This document shows positions 37,631 to 48,960 of a stretch of DNA of 64,000 bases, piece by piece. The position numbers and the translations under genes were made by a program. Below the pieces are notes generated by a model that saw only the letters and a program-made list of their open reading frames with translations, was not told where the DNA came from and ran no database searches. Numbering within the stretch: the first letter of the stretch is position 1; each line of letters opens with the position of its first letter. The DNA comes from Scatophagus argus (taxonomy: Eukaryota; Chordata; Actinopteri; Scatophagidae), in the NCBI RefSeq assembly GCF_020382885.2, contig NC_058495.1, forward strand, positions 23,711,627 through 23,775,626. Reading direction: 5' to 3'.

Positions 37631-40600
37631 TCGGCTGCACGTTATAACACGTTTAGCATATAGTTACCCGCCTTCGCTAGCATGCTCGGTTGAAATAGCA
37701 CTGTTAAGAAAACAAAAAGAGGCCCTCAGGTTGGATGCAAACATTGAATTCAGTGTGGGTCCCAGAAGACCACAACGCGGTATTGCAATTACAGGTTGTA
37801 AGGTGCACAAACATCATGTATGTGTAATGGTGGAATGTAATGTGTTTCAGGAATCAGACTGACTATCATAGTCCTGGTACTGAGCCTAACCCTCTTCTGT
37901 TTCACCTGGCAGACTGCTGCGGCAGGAGATGCAGGTAGAAAGCAGCTGCATCCATAGCATTACAGCTGTAAAGCTTATAACATTACAAATACAGGTTGTG
38001 CAGTTTGTTTCAGTGCTGCGTTTCATAGAATTGGGCCTGTGTTTATATTTTGTTAACATTAATGCTGTAATGAGAATCTAGCACTAAATTCCCTTATCCC
38101 GATTTAAAAAAGAAATAGTGCTCCTGCACCCTTACACCACAGTCAGCTCGATCTCTACGCTGATCTGGGTCAAGCCTTCATTTCAATTGGCCTGAATGGG
38201 CGAACATGTATCTGACCTGGGCTTAATGCTGGTCTGACGCTGTTTGTCTGATTAAATTAAGATTAAAATACTGTACTGTACAGTACACTGATTCTTGGTA
38301 TTTGTTTCGACAGCACGAAGGGTCTACTCTGCTGTGAAAGTATTCTTATAGCTAACCTGCAGGAACAAAAAGGGATTGAGGGTCAACAACTACGAACTTA
38401 TTCATGCACGCAACACACGCCTTAATAAACTGTTTTCTGTCCATTTAAACCCTATGCTGGAACAAAGAAACATCCAGTAACACACTAACAGTGTGACACT
38501 CACATTACTAAGCAGATTTGCTTCAAAATTCTCAAAGGCTTTTCAGTCAGAAGCTAAGCTGACAAATTTCTCAAGACAAGGTTTTCCACCATGCTAATGC
38601 TAGCTTGATAACATGTCAATCCTGTACAAATTAGCACACGTGCTTCTTAGGCGTAGCCTCAATTCCTCTGGAAAACAATTTAATCGCGACTGTGATAAGC
38701 CGTTTGCTTTCTGTCACCTTTATTTTATTTTATTTTTTTACGTGTTTGGCAACATGACACAAACATTTTGCTCATTAAAATCCTCCCATCTCTAACATCA
38801 CTTCAATCATTTTTCATATTTAGAGCAAGTGATGGCTGATTTGTTGTTTATCCCTGCTGTCCTTTTTCTTGTTGTTGTTGTTGTTGTTGAAATTTGATAA
38901 TCAAATGCAATGCAAAGACTAATTCAAAACTTGTATTAATGTGCCTCAGACTACTGGGACACATTGATCTCTCATTCCTCTGCTGCTCATTCCTTTTTAA
39001 GTAGAAAATAGGAAGAAAAACATCATTTTCAGCATATCTTGAAGGAAATTTAGCTTAAAAGGAAGATGTTGACCGAAAACTGTCTGTACTGGGGGGAAAT
39101 AAACATTTATTGTTCAAAATGATCATATTTTAAATTCATTTAGTGTGATTCATTTTAGCTTGATTCATGAAAGTGTTCAACTCCATTAAACCCTCCACAC
39201 ATACTGTATTAGTAGTGTGAGTGTGCAGACAGCCTGTTTGCATGTCATCACTTTAAACTGAATTTTTGAAAAGGAAAAAGGAACAGAAAATGGATGTGTC
39301 ACATTGTAACCTGTAGGCGTGGGGGAAAAAAGACTTTTAGATGCATCAGAATGCTCACTTACAAGATAACGGATGCAAATGATCAATTGTCAGTTAAAGC
39401 TGAATTGTCTGGCTTGTGTCTCCAAGCTCAGCATTTAAGTTCAATGATCAGTTACTTGAAGATCTGCAATTAATACTGCAAAAAAAAAAAAAAAAAAAAT
39501 ACTGTTGTTGTGTTAAAAAGCCCATTTTTGAGGCTGAGGGTGGAAGTAACCTTTGTGTTTTAGTCCCATTGAATTTCAGGTCCACCCACTCATGTGGTGA
39601 GTTCGAGTACGCTCTGTCAAATTGTGGGCTGAGCCGAGGGCTTGTTTGGAATGTGAGTTATTCTCATCGTGCTGTTTTGTGTTTGTGTGTGAGTGTGTGT
39701 CGGCGTCGAATAAGATGTGAAGCCGGATTCTGAGGGACAGGCTGCTGAATCCTGATCAGAACACGACACACTGCTCGGCACTTTGAGAGTTGTGTGTGAT
39801 GTGATGAGAAACTGTTGAAATTCGAGCCTCGTCTCCGCCGCTCTTCCTGCTTCTCCCCGTGTGTGTGTGCTGGTCTCCGGCTCTTGTTGCTTCCACATCA
39901 GACAGACTTGTGTCTCTGTGTTCAGGGATGATGCTGTAGTGCTGTAGCAGGTATGTTGCCATGGCAACCCCGGGAAGTGACTCTCGCCTTCCTCTTCATG
40001 GCTTCACAGCTGCCTCTGGATCTTTGTTCAGTCCGAGCTCCGCATTCTTCAGGCTGCATCTGCAAGAGAAAAGTGCTTGAACCCCAGAGATGTGTTTTCA
40101 TCACACCTCTGGGGTGGATGACTAACACACAGTTTGTGCACCATCACAGTCTGGCCAGTAGGGAACAGTTCACACCTGTAGATGCAGAGTCCATGGATCA
40201 GATTCAGAGATAACCACCCATTTTGTTCACTCACATCCCCCCAGGTTTTAATTCACACTGATCGATATAAAACGCTGAATTGCAGACATACATGACCACA
40301 GCTGGCAGACGATTTGTGTGGCACTGCCACCTGGTGGCTGATGTTTTACACTGCAATGCAGCAAACGCCTGCAAAGCCAACCTCATGTAATGTTCAAATA
40401 CTTTCACTCAAGTGCTGCACTGTACTGTCAGCACAGTTATGAGGTACATGGTTGAGTATTTTTATTTCGTGGTAGTTTCCACTTTTACTCAGTTATACTT
40501 CAAAAGAGTTCAGAGGGATGTACTCATTTCAATTGTGACAGCTGTAGGTACTCTGATTCATATGTTAAATCACACAAATCAGATGATAAGCTTATAAAAT

Positions 40601-41400
40601 AAAATGATTCATGATGACGATGATGATCAGCGATTCCCATCAGCAACACCAGCAGTGGAAAAAGTACTTAGACCCTTTATTTAACCCCTCAAAAGTACAC
40701 GGAAATATAAAAAAATACATGAGAAATTATCATCAAAATGTCCTCAAGATTTTAACTACTTGATACACAGATGGGTAGACTGGGCCCACTGGTTCCCCGC
40801 CTGGGATCAGGCCCCTCCAGAGGATGACGAGTTAAATCTGAGGGGTCCTGTGTCATGTGTAAGTGGAGATGAAAGCAGAAAGAACAAATCTGCATTTCAA
40901 TATTGGGACGTTCACTAATGCTGGCCTATTTTGTGAAATTTGAGAGCATTTCATGTCTTTGTGCCTTCAACAGTTTTTTGAAGTGAAAGTATCTGAAAAG
41001 TTTGGCGGAGAAATGAGGACAAGGAGTCCCAACCAATGAGGAGTCACAAGTCAAAAAGGTTAGGAGTCACTGATTTAATCTTTAACGAGGCTTTTTATAA
41101 AATGTAAAAATGTAGCCCCCCACCCGGAGGGGGGGCTCTGCATCATATCTATACGTATAAACATACATGAAGGTATAATAGTACTGTTAATCTACACAGT
41201 CGTGTTAACCTCTAGTGGCACTTTTACTTCAGAGCCAACAGATAATATTGATGAGATGAGGATCAGTGCATCACTGCTGTTAAGCTCTCCTGTTCGTCCT
41301 GAAGAGGGCGCTGCACGACCACATTTGGCCCACAGTGTATTTGGATGACATTACAAATTCTGCTCAGCCATTAGTGGTGCATGCCTGCTAGCCAAATGTT
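37631..41400. other. Intergenic, upstream of nucks1
   Basis: No coding recognised. Contains a 16-bp palindrome at 38272-38287, (TTG)n at 38869-38889, a poly-A run at 39479-39499 and a repeat-like stretch at 40395-40790. Confidence 0.5.
40395..40790. repeat. Possible teleost 'AAGTAC' interspersed repeat
   Basis: Opens with CTTTCACTCAAGTGCTGCACTG and GAGTATTTTTATTTCGTGGTAG and closes with CAGTGGAAAAAGTACTTAGACCC. These resemble a very common fish repeat whose ends read GTGGAAGAAGTATTCAGATCC and TACTTTTACTTGAGTAA. Similar fragments seem present near 42725-43090 and 52700-52910. Class unknown, heavily decayed. Confidence 0.35.
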
Positions 41401-41413
41401 TGACTCAGTATCA

Positions 41414-41440
41414 GTGTGTGTGTGTGTGTGTGTGTGTGTG
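41414..41440. repeat. (TG)n microsatellite
   Basis: About 13 perfect TG units. Confidence 0.95.
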
Positions 41441-42853
41441 AGACAACATTTGATTAAAATGTCTCTCGACCTGACTGTGACACCCTCGGTTGCTGAACTC
41501 ATTGTTTGACAGTCTGCAAACAAGCCGCCGATGCTCTGAGAGAGAAACAAAAAAAAGGCAACAGGGTGAAGAACTTCCATAAATGAACCTCCTATTCAAA
41601 GGCTTATCGTGCCTGCTGGCACAGTGATTGTTCTTACACATCATCCTCCTCCACTTTGGAGTTGATTCCTTCATTTTCTCTGCTCTGTTCTCAGATGAGT
41701 AGCTGCAGGCAACGCTGTGGATAAGTGGAGCAAGAAAAACAGAGTGTGAGAGGGATATATGGAGAGGAGGCTGCACTGCTTCACTTAACTCTTAACTCTG
41801 TGTGATTACACACAGAACATGTGCATGTGTGCGGATGGCGGTGCTGACAAACCAGAAGCCTGCCTACTGTCACATCAGTTCTCAGCCCTCGTGATCTGAA
41901 GGCTTAGTTTACCCAATTTACAAAAAGACACTAACATATTTATGATTCCTGCTGTTTTCGCAGGGACTATTTCTTTGGCAGAAGCGTTTTCAGTGAGGAA
42001 GCCTACAGTAAGTGAGGCGTGTGGGTCAGTCTGACATGTTGTGTGATGAGCTGCCTTTGTTTTCCTCCCTGTCAAACGATTGTCCGTCTTGTACTTCGCT
42101 TGTCTTTTCGCCTCCTGAATAAATCCTTCTCTCCTGAATCTTAATAGCCCCGCCGACATCACAACACGCTTGTTACTGTTCCCAGGTGAGGCTCGCGCAC
42201 GGATCCTTTTCACGGCAGACACTTTGCCTTGTCGTAGCAGGTAAAGTGCAGGTGGAAGTGAAGACACGGAAGTGATGCGAGCGCTCCACCAATCCCTGCA
42301 GCCTGGCGTGGGACTTCATGATGGCCTTTAGAAGTGAACCGACGAGTTTCAGTGACTGGCAGAAAACCACTTCGCAGCTGGTGTCAATTAATCCTTTCAG
42401 CCATTTTTAAAACAAATATTTCTGTTAAAAAATGTTTCACAGAACTTCAACTCCAGGAAGTTGTGATGGACATTTTCTACAATTTAATTTGACATTTCAC
42501 AAAATTAATTTTATAGCAAATTGGTCAGTTGTTTGAAAAAGATAAACTCTCAACAGATTAATCAAGAATGTAAATGATTGTAACTTGCAGCATTAATGTG
42601 ATCATTGACACCAGTGTTGGGAAGAAATGTCTCTGTGAAATGCCTGAAAGCCGCACGTGCCTCCACGCGACTGTCTCACCTGTGAAACGACTTTCCCCCG
42701 CGCTCAGGCTTTGCTGCTGCTGCTGTCACACCTTTGAGGAAGTAAAAGTTCTGCATTCACTATTTTACTGTAGCATCGCCAACAAAGTGTACTCAAAGTT
42801 ACTTTTAGTCCCTGCAAGGTGGAACTCATCTCAAAATATTAAAGTACACATTA

Positions 42854-42919
42854 TACTACTACTACTACTACTACTACTGATAACAACAGAAGAAGAAGAC
42901 CAAAACGAAGAAGAAGAAG
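42854..42919. repeat. (ACT)n and (GAA)n trinucleotide repeats
   Basis: Eight ACT units at 42854-42878, then AGAAGAAGA- and GAAGAAGAAGAAG-type repeats to 42919. Confidence 0.9.
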
Positions 42920-43813
42920 CATCTCGATTAAGGACACAATTTAAATAAAACATTCAACATAATACTTGAATAACAAGTACTTTATTACTTTTCTCCTCTG
43001 CTCCTAACACGAACAGCTGACTAAAGCATCCAGAGGAGATAAACTAAAGTCACACACTCAGGTGAGGTACTTGTACTTCACTTGAATATTCTCTCACACC
43101 GCGCGTTTCTGTATTACAGTATTGCTACTGTGTTGCAGTAGTATAATACCGCTCCATGTGTATCGCACTGACATAAAGAAACGCGCCAGCTCTTTGAAAC
43201 ACAGCCCGTTGGAGGGCATCAGCTGGATGAGACCGTCAGGGCGCGGAGAGGCTCCCGCCAAGCGGCCGTCTGTTCAGCAGCACCGGCTCTCTGATTCCAT
43301 TCGTGCCGCCTTCGGTAAAACTCCTCGGCGCGGTATCGGCTGATCTTTTCATCCGGCGCGAAGGACGCCTAATGAGAACATCTGAATAGGTCTAGACTTT
43401 GAAAAGCTGCAGCCATTCACACGGCAGACTTCTGACTGCTTTTAATGGGTCAGTCTGGAGCGACGCTCGAAGCGCATTAGAGAGAGAAAAATGAAACGAA
43501 AAGAGAGAGAGACGTCGGCGCTTTCTCCGAGGAAAAAGCGGCGTAAACAAGGGATTTGTAAACAAAATGAGAGATGAAACAGTCCCCCCACCCCCGTTTG
43601 ACTGAAGTTTCTTTATCAGCCTTGATTTCAGAGTATCCCAACATTATGTCGAGGGTTTAAAGGTTGGTGGGAAAACTAAGAGCGAGGCGAGATGTGTGTG
43701 TTCTTCACAATTCCCCACCCTCCGCCTGAACAGAGATGTGCTGACAGACGTACAGCTTGAAATGTAAATAGGCCCGACATTAGTATTCATCCGTCATCCC
43801 ATACTCTGTTTTC

Positions 43814-43836
43814 GTGTGTGTGTGTGTGTGTGTGTG
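43814..43836. repeat. (TG)n microsatellite
   Basis: About 11 TG units. Confidence 0.95.
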
Positions 43837-43984
43837 GAGGGGTAACTGTGGGGAATTGGAGTATTTGATCAGACTCCCCTTGGTTCAGAGTGAATCTCAG
43901 CAGCAGGAGTTCATCTGTGGGACAGTCAGCAGCGTCGAGCACATCAGCTTCATTGCAGTGTTTGTCAGGTTTTGGGCATCACGC

Positions 43985-43986
43985 GT

Positions 43987-44029
<43 letters not shown>

Positions 44030-44035
44030 TGAGTG
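43985..44035. repeat. (TG)n microsatellite with GAGTG interruptions
   Basis: About 18 uninterrupted TG units flanked by GTGAGTG interruptions. Confidence 0.95.
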
Positions 44036-44156
44036 TCACTGCGAGCTCCAGCATCTGTCTCCTTACATGTAGCGCTCCTCCATCCCACACATTCAATACA
44101 CAAGATATCACTGCGACATGCAAACACTAAGCCGTGAAACTCCTACGCATCCAACT

Positions 44157-44164
44157 GTGTGCGT

Positions 44165-44198
<34 letters not shown>
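44157..44198. repeat. (TG)n/(CG TG) compound microsatellite
   Basis: GTGCGTGCGTGC then pure TG. Confidence 0.9.
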
Positions 44199-44426
44199 CT
44201 GTCACATTCACCGGTAAGTGAACCCTTGTCCCTGAAAATCCAAATGACACAGTAAACTGTTCCTGTCACCCATAAATCCAGGCAATTATCGTCACACACA
44301 CATTCAAACAGACTCATCACACACACACTACAGCAGATACTTCACACGCACCAACATTTCCAATGTATGTGTGCCAGTGTGTTAATCTGGCACCTTTTAT
44401 GCCAGTTGGCAGAGAGTAAAGAGCCA

Positions 44427-44776
44427 GGAGGAGGAGGAAGAGGAGGAAGAGCAAGAGAAGGAGGAGGAGGATGAAGAGGAAGAGGAGGAGGAGGAGGAAG
44501 AAGAGGAGGGGGAAGAGGAGGACTACAGAAGGAGGAGGAGGAGGAAGAGGAGGAAGAGTAGAAGGATGAAGAGGAGGAAGAGGAGGGAGAGGAGAAGGAG
44601 GAAGAGGAGGAGGAGAAAAAGGAGGAAGAGGAGGAGAAGGAGGAAGAGGAGGAGGAGGAGAAGGAGTAAGAGGAGCAAGAGGAGGAGGAAAAGGAGGGGG
44701 AACAGGAGGACTGCAGGAGGAGGAGGAGGAAGAAGAGGAAGAGGAGGAGGAGGAGGGGGAAGAGGAGGAGGAAGAG
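44427..44776. repeat. 350-bp GGA/GAA polypurine minisatellite-like tract
   Basis: Almost pure purine on the plus strand, built from GGA, GAA and GAG triplets in irregular higher-order units, with an internal duplication around GGGGGAAGAGGAGGACTACAG (44509-44527) and GGGGGAACAGGAGGACTGCAG (44696-44716). Long open frames in several frames on both strands are a by-product of the triplet period. Confidence 0.95.
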
Positions 44777-45575
44777 GACTGCAGGAGTTTTTCAAGCTCA
44801 AGGCCAGGCGCGATGTGTAGCTGCTCTATAAATCCTTTAAAACTGTTCACAGGAGCAGAAATCAAAGCAACTGATGAATTCATCAAAATCTCAGCACTTT
44901 AATGCATCAGATTTGGCAACACGAGCTGCTGAAAAGTTTGTGGAATCTGATTCACTCCTTCATGAAACGGAAAGAGAATTATATTTCCACGCTTGTTTCT
45001 AATTATTCACCTGATCTCCAATCAGATCTCGGCGTGTTCACCGCCTTAACGTAGTGTGCAAAGGAATGTGTACTTCTGTCTTTAAAAAAGTGAATTTCTT
45101 CCAACTTTAAGCCTTTCCTGGACCAAATATCAGATTTTGTTAAATGAATAATTAATTCCTGAAAAACATAACTGTGTATTTGTAAGACCTTCAGTTCCTG
45201 TTAGTTTCTTACTTGGAAAACTTTTCCAGAGGTGATGGATGATGGGAGTTTCTGGCCCTGAGCTTTTATGGGTTCATACAAATATAAGAAAATGTCTTCA
45301 TAAATTATGAACTCACACGTTGTTGTTGCTACTTCCAGCTCTTGGTGTTTCTGGCTTTTGTCTTGTTTTGTTTCTCTCATATACAGTATGTGTGTGTGTT
45401 TGTTTATGTGTGCTTTTTGAGGGGGGGGGGGCTTGTTTTGTTTTCTCTGGCGTTACTGGACCCTCTTTGAAACAAGGTTTGGAATAAAGAAAAAAAGGAG
45501 CTGAGTGAACAGCTGGTGTACGCAGGTCTCATCCTGTAGGCCACATCACTTTGGCTCAGGAAATATCATTATATA

Positions 45576-46090
45576 CACAATATAGACAAAAATATTGGTA
45601 TTGAGCTGTTTTTCAGGGGTTCGATCTCGGCCCCTGACTTCCAGTGAAGGGAAATCTTAATGCGTCAGCATACCAAGACATTTTGGACAATGCTATGCTT
45701 CCAACTTCGTGGCGACCCTTTTCTATTCCAGCATGACTGTGCCCCAGTGCACAAAGCAAAGCTCCATAAAGACATGGTTGGATGAGTTTGGTGTGGAAGA
45801 ACTTGACTGGCCCACACAGAGTCCTGACCTCAACCCCATCCAACACCTTTGGGATGAACTGGAACGGAGATTGTGAGCCAGGCCTTTTGGTCCAACATCA
45901 GTGTGTGACCTCACAAATGCTCGACTGCATGAATGGGCACAAATTCCCACAGAAACACTCCAACATGCTGTGGAAAGCCTTCACAGAAACTGTAACCACT
46001 GCAAGGCTGCCTGTGTATTTAGAATGAGATGCCAATAAAATCCCTGTTGGTGTGATGGTGAACTGTCCCAATACTTTTGTCCACACAGTG
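45576..46090 (+). mobile_element. Internally deleted Tc1/mariner transposon
   Basis: Bounded by imperfect inverted repeats (CACAATATAGACAAAAATAT on the left; CACTGTGTGGACAAAAGTAT read inward on the right) and flanked by TA on both sides (45574-45575, 46091-46092), the Tc1 target site. Inside, translation gives FQHDCAPVHKA then KTWLDEFGVEELDWPTQSPD and LNPIQHLWDELERRL, the C-terminal half of a Tc1 DDE transposase. The whole 5' half is missing. At 515 bp it is far shorter than intact relatives (above 1.2 kb). A frameshift between the two blocks and Gln in place of the last catalytic Glu (NPIE to NPIQ) show it is dead. Confidence 0.88.
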
Positions 46091-48086
46091 TATTTGCATC
46101 GCTGCCACGAACATGACATCGGGTTGCTGTAGCATCAAGAGACCAAAAGAGGGTAGGAGGCCCCTTCTGCTGCTGTGGAGGAGGGTGGAGGAGGACGGTG
46201 TGCTGAGGAAGAGGGAGAAGTCAAGCAGGCAGCTCAAAAGGTGCCAAAAAGTCATCAAAACCTGACTGCCGTCCACTTATAAGATATTTAAGCAGGTGAA
46301 AAGGACTGGATCAGTTATAATCCTGGGAACAGAGCTGTCACGAGGACTGCAAAAGATGCCATTCATTTCAACAGCCTGTACTTCTCCATCCTATCATTGG
46401 CTTAATTTCAGTCTGGTTTCCAGCCAAATACACAACCAAATAAAAACATATGAAACAATATAATACGATTGCCTATAATCACACAAATTCCATTCCTGTC
46501 TAACCTATAAACTGCAACAACTTAGCTGTGATTATTCGGTTTCGCTAAGACAAACCTTTGCTTCTCACACAAGTTCTGCACATGACGCCTGTTTGATCCT
46601 GGCTGCTGTGGACGTTTACTATGTCCAGGACATAAAGTGTGTTAATATTACGGTGCTCATGTCCCTGTGCCTCAGGTTGCTTCATCGGCACCCTTTAGTT
46701 TGTTTAGGGTTAACCTCCTCAGCTGAGGTGAAAAAAAGGTCAGGCAGCAGGGTGTCAGTTTGTCTGATTGTGAAAGACATAAATATTATGAGAGGAGGTG
46801 ACGAGCAGCAATTTGTATTTTGTGAGGTCAAAAGAAATCCAATTTAAATGTGTGCGACAGGGCTGATTTTGATTAGCTAAACGTAATCTAGTTAAATTAC
46901 ATGGAGACGGTCTTGGTACGAGATGCATGTTAATAAGATGTAAAGAGACGCAGCACGGTTTGAATTCCCTTATGGGAGCCTCTGTGTTTATGAGCTGCTT
47001 CTGATTCACGTCAGGATAATAGCTGAGGGTTCATGTGATTTGCTATCATGCAGCAACGCTGCATTCAAGTCACATCAACAACATTTTTGCTTGGGGCAAT
47101 GCCAGTGCTGTTATCACACATTTCCCTCCACCAAAAGGCATGCATGGGCTGAATATGATGAATCTCCGTCGTCTTTTGTCGTGCTGACTGCGTCCCTGAA
47201 CATGCCTCTCGTGCTGCCAGAGGGCAGCAGGTCAGGGTTTACAATACAATATATGTTATTCTGAAACAGGCCATTCAGCTGAGTCCTTTTGCTTTGGTAA
47301 GTATATTTTGTTGCTTAAGTGAGATGGATTGTGTACGTTTTACTTGTAACTGTGGTTTTGCTTCTTTTACTGAAGTAAATAATCAGAGCATCACTACCAC
47401 CTCTGTATACAGCAAACATCAACACAATCCCGCGCAGAGTAACACTCATACGGCCAATAAAACAGGAACAAGACCTCCGCCTCCACCTCCGCCCCCGTCT
47501 CCCCAAAAGCACCTTTTTTTAATGAGTAAAAATGCCAAAATGCAGTTTAAATTAAACTGTGTGCTCACAGGGTACAGGATGTTTCACAGTGCGCTGGCAC
47601 AACCTGAAATCTGCTCACACTCACCTACCTGCATGCTACCTGACACTGCACACCTGAAAAACACTTTTGTGAAGAAGCCACTAAGGCGCTATCTGCTCTG
47701 CAGGGCTGCACCAGCGCTCAGGCAGACAGAGCTGGACATCAGGAGTTACTGTGCACGTTACATGTTGGATTACGTTTACATGGAAAGTCTGGCGTTGCAC
47801 AGTAAACAGTGTAAAGTAAACTACAGTGTATTGTATGCATTAACAATAATGAAGGAAAGTCACCCAGTGCAACAATGTGGCTCACTGATATATTCTAGCT
47901 TTTAGACGACAATGGAGCTCTGTGTGGCACAAAGGAAGATACTGACACACACAGCACTTGTCAGTAGGATTCATCAATTGCTGGTTTTGGTGTTTTGGTG
48001 GGATTTGTTGACAGTAGCTAAACTACTTTACCTACTGTACATTGCCGACCTTGAAGCTATTGAGTGCAGGTCTGTTTATGGTCTAT

Positions 48087-48113
48087 CAGTGTGTTTGTGT
48101 GTGTGTGTGTTTG
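48087..48113. repeat. (TG)n microsatellite
   Basis: TG units with TTTG interruptions. Confidence 0.85.
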
Positions 48114-48760
48114 TGTAGCTGCCAACAACCTCTGAGAACCTACTTTTTCAAGACTGATCATTCCTGGACGTGTTACAAGTCAGCATCTGTGTCAACCAGG
48201 GCAGATGGCAACAGAAACCATCAACAATCCGGATTGAGGGTAAACAGAGGCAGTTAACCCGGTGTGTGTGTGTGTGCGTGTGCCTGTGCGTGCTTAACCC
48301 AGCTCCGGCGCCTCTTGATGCTGCACGTCTCTCCTTCTCCTCCCGTGGCGAGGAGCTCATCATCAGAATAGGACGCTCCTCTTTTCCTCCCTCTGTCTCG
48401 CGCTCTCTCTTTCCCAGCGCTCCACACTTGTTGAGGAGCTGTCATCTCTTTCTCCGCTCTCCTCCCTCCCTCTCCGCACTCTCTTTCCTCGCTCTGTCAT
48501 CTTTCCAGCGTGGCTGCAGGGGCGGATCAAAGCCGAGTGGAGGCGGAGGGAGATGAGGGTGGGGGGGGAAGCAGAACGAAGAGGGAGTATTTCTGTTTTT
48601 TGTTTTTTTTTCAGGGGTGAAAGAGAGGACAGGGTGGCTCTGTGACACACATACAAAACCTGTACCGAAATATGCTGCTATGAGGAGCGCTGAGGTTTGA
48701 GCCGCTGCTGCAACCCAGCTCAACGTGCACAGACATGAACGACAAAGCAGCCACAAATGC

Positions 48761-48782
48761 GTGATGATGATGATGATGATGA
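48761..48782. repeat. (GAT)n repeat
   Basis: Seven GAT/ATG units. Confidence 0.85.
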
Positions 48783-48894
48783 ACAACCATAAGCGTGGGT
48801 ATCAGCATCAGCACCTATTTAACAAATATGAAGGACTTAAAGAAGCTTCTGTCACCCGGTCTGATCCAGAAGGTGTTATCATTACAGATCTGCT

Positions 48895-48918
48895 TCCTCT
48901 CTCTCTCTCCCACACACA

Positions 48919-48958
<40 letters not shown>
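48895..48958. repeat. (TC)n-(CA)n microsatellite
   Basis: Short TC run then about 24 CA units with one TA interruption. Confidence 0.95.

Positions 48959-48960
<2 letters not shown>

Larger units (their letters stand above)
41441..45575. other. Intergenic, microsatellite-dense
   Basis: No coding recognised. Holds the trinucleotide, TG and GGA arrays listed separately and a CpG-rich patch at 43150-43530. Confidence 0.5.

Noticed and set aside
36601-44198. Regular repeats that might suggest a CRISPR array
   Set aside because: These are di- and trinucleotide microsatellites without unique spacers, in a vertebrate genome.
44317-44886. 189-codon minus-strand frame rich in Ser and Pro, plus overlapping Arg/Lys- and Leu-rich frames
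   Set aside because: By-product of the GGA/GAA triplet repeat. Open in several frames on both strands.
45610-45640. GGGTTCGATCTCGG resembling a tRNA B box
   Set aside because: It lies inside the Tc1 element and corresponds to transposon sequence. No tRNA fold around it.
47294-47905. 203-codon plus-strand open frame
   Set aside because: The longest non-repeat frame of the desert, but it has no recognisable domain, a poly-Pro run from a CCTCCGCC repeat, no convincing splice context and no homologue I know. Probably chance.
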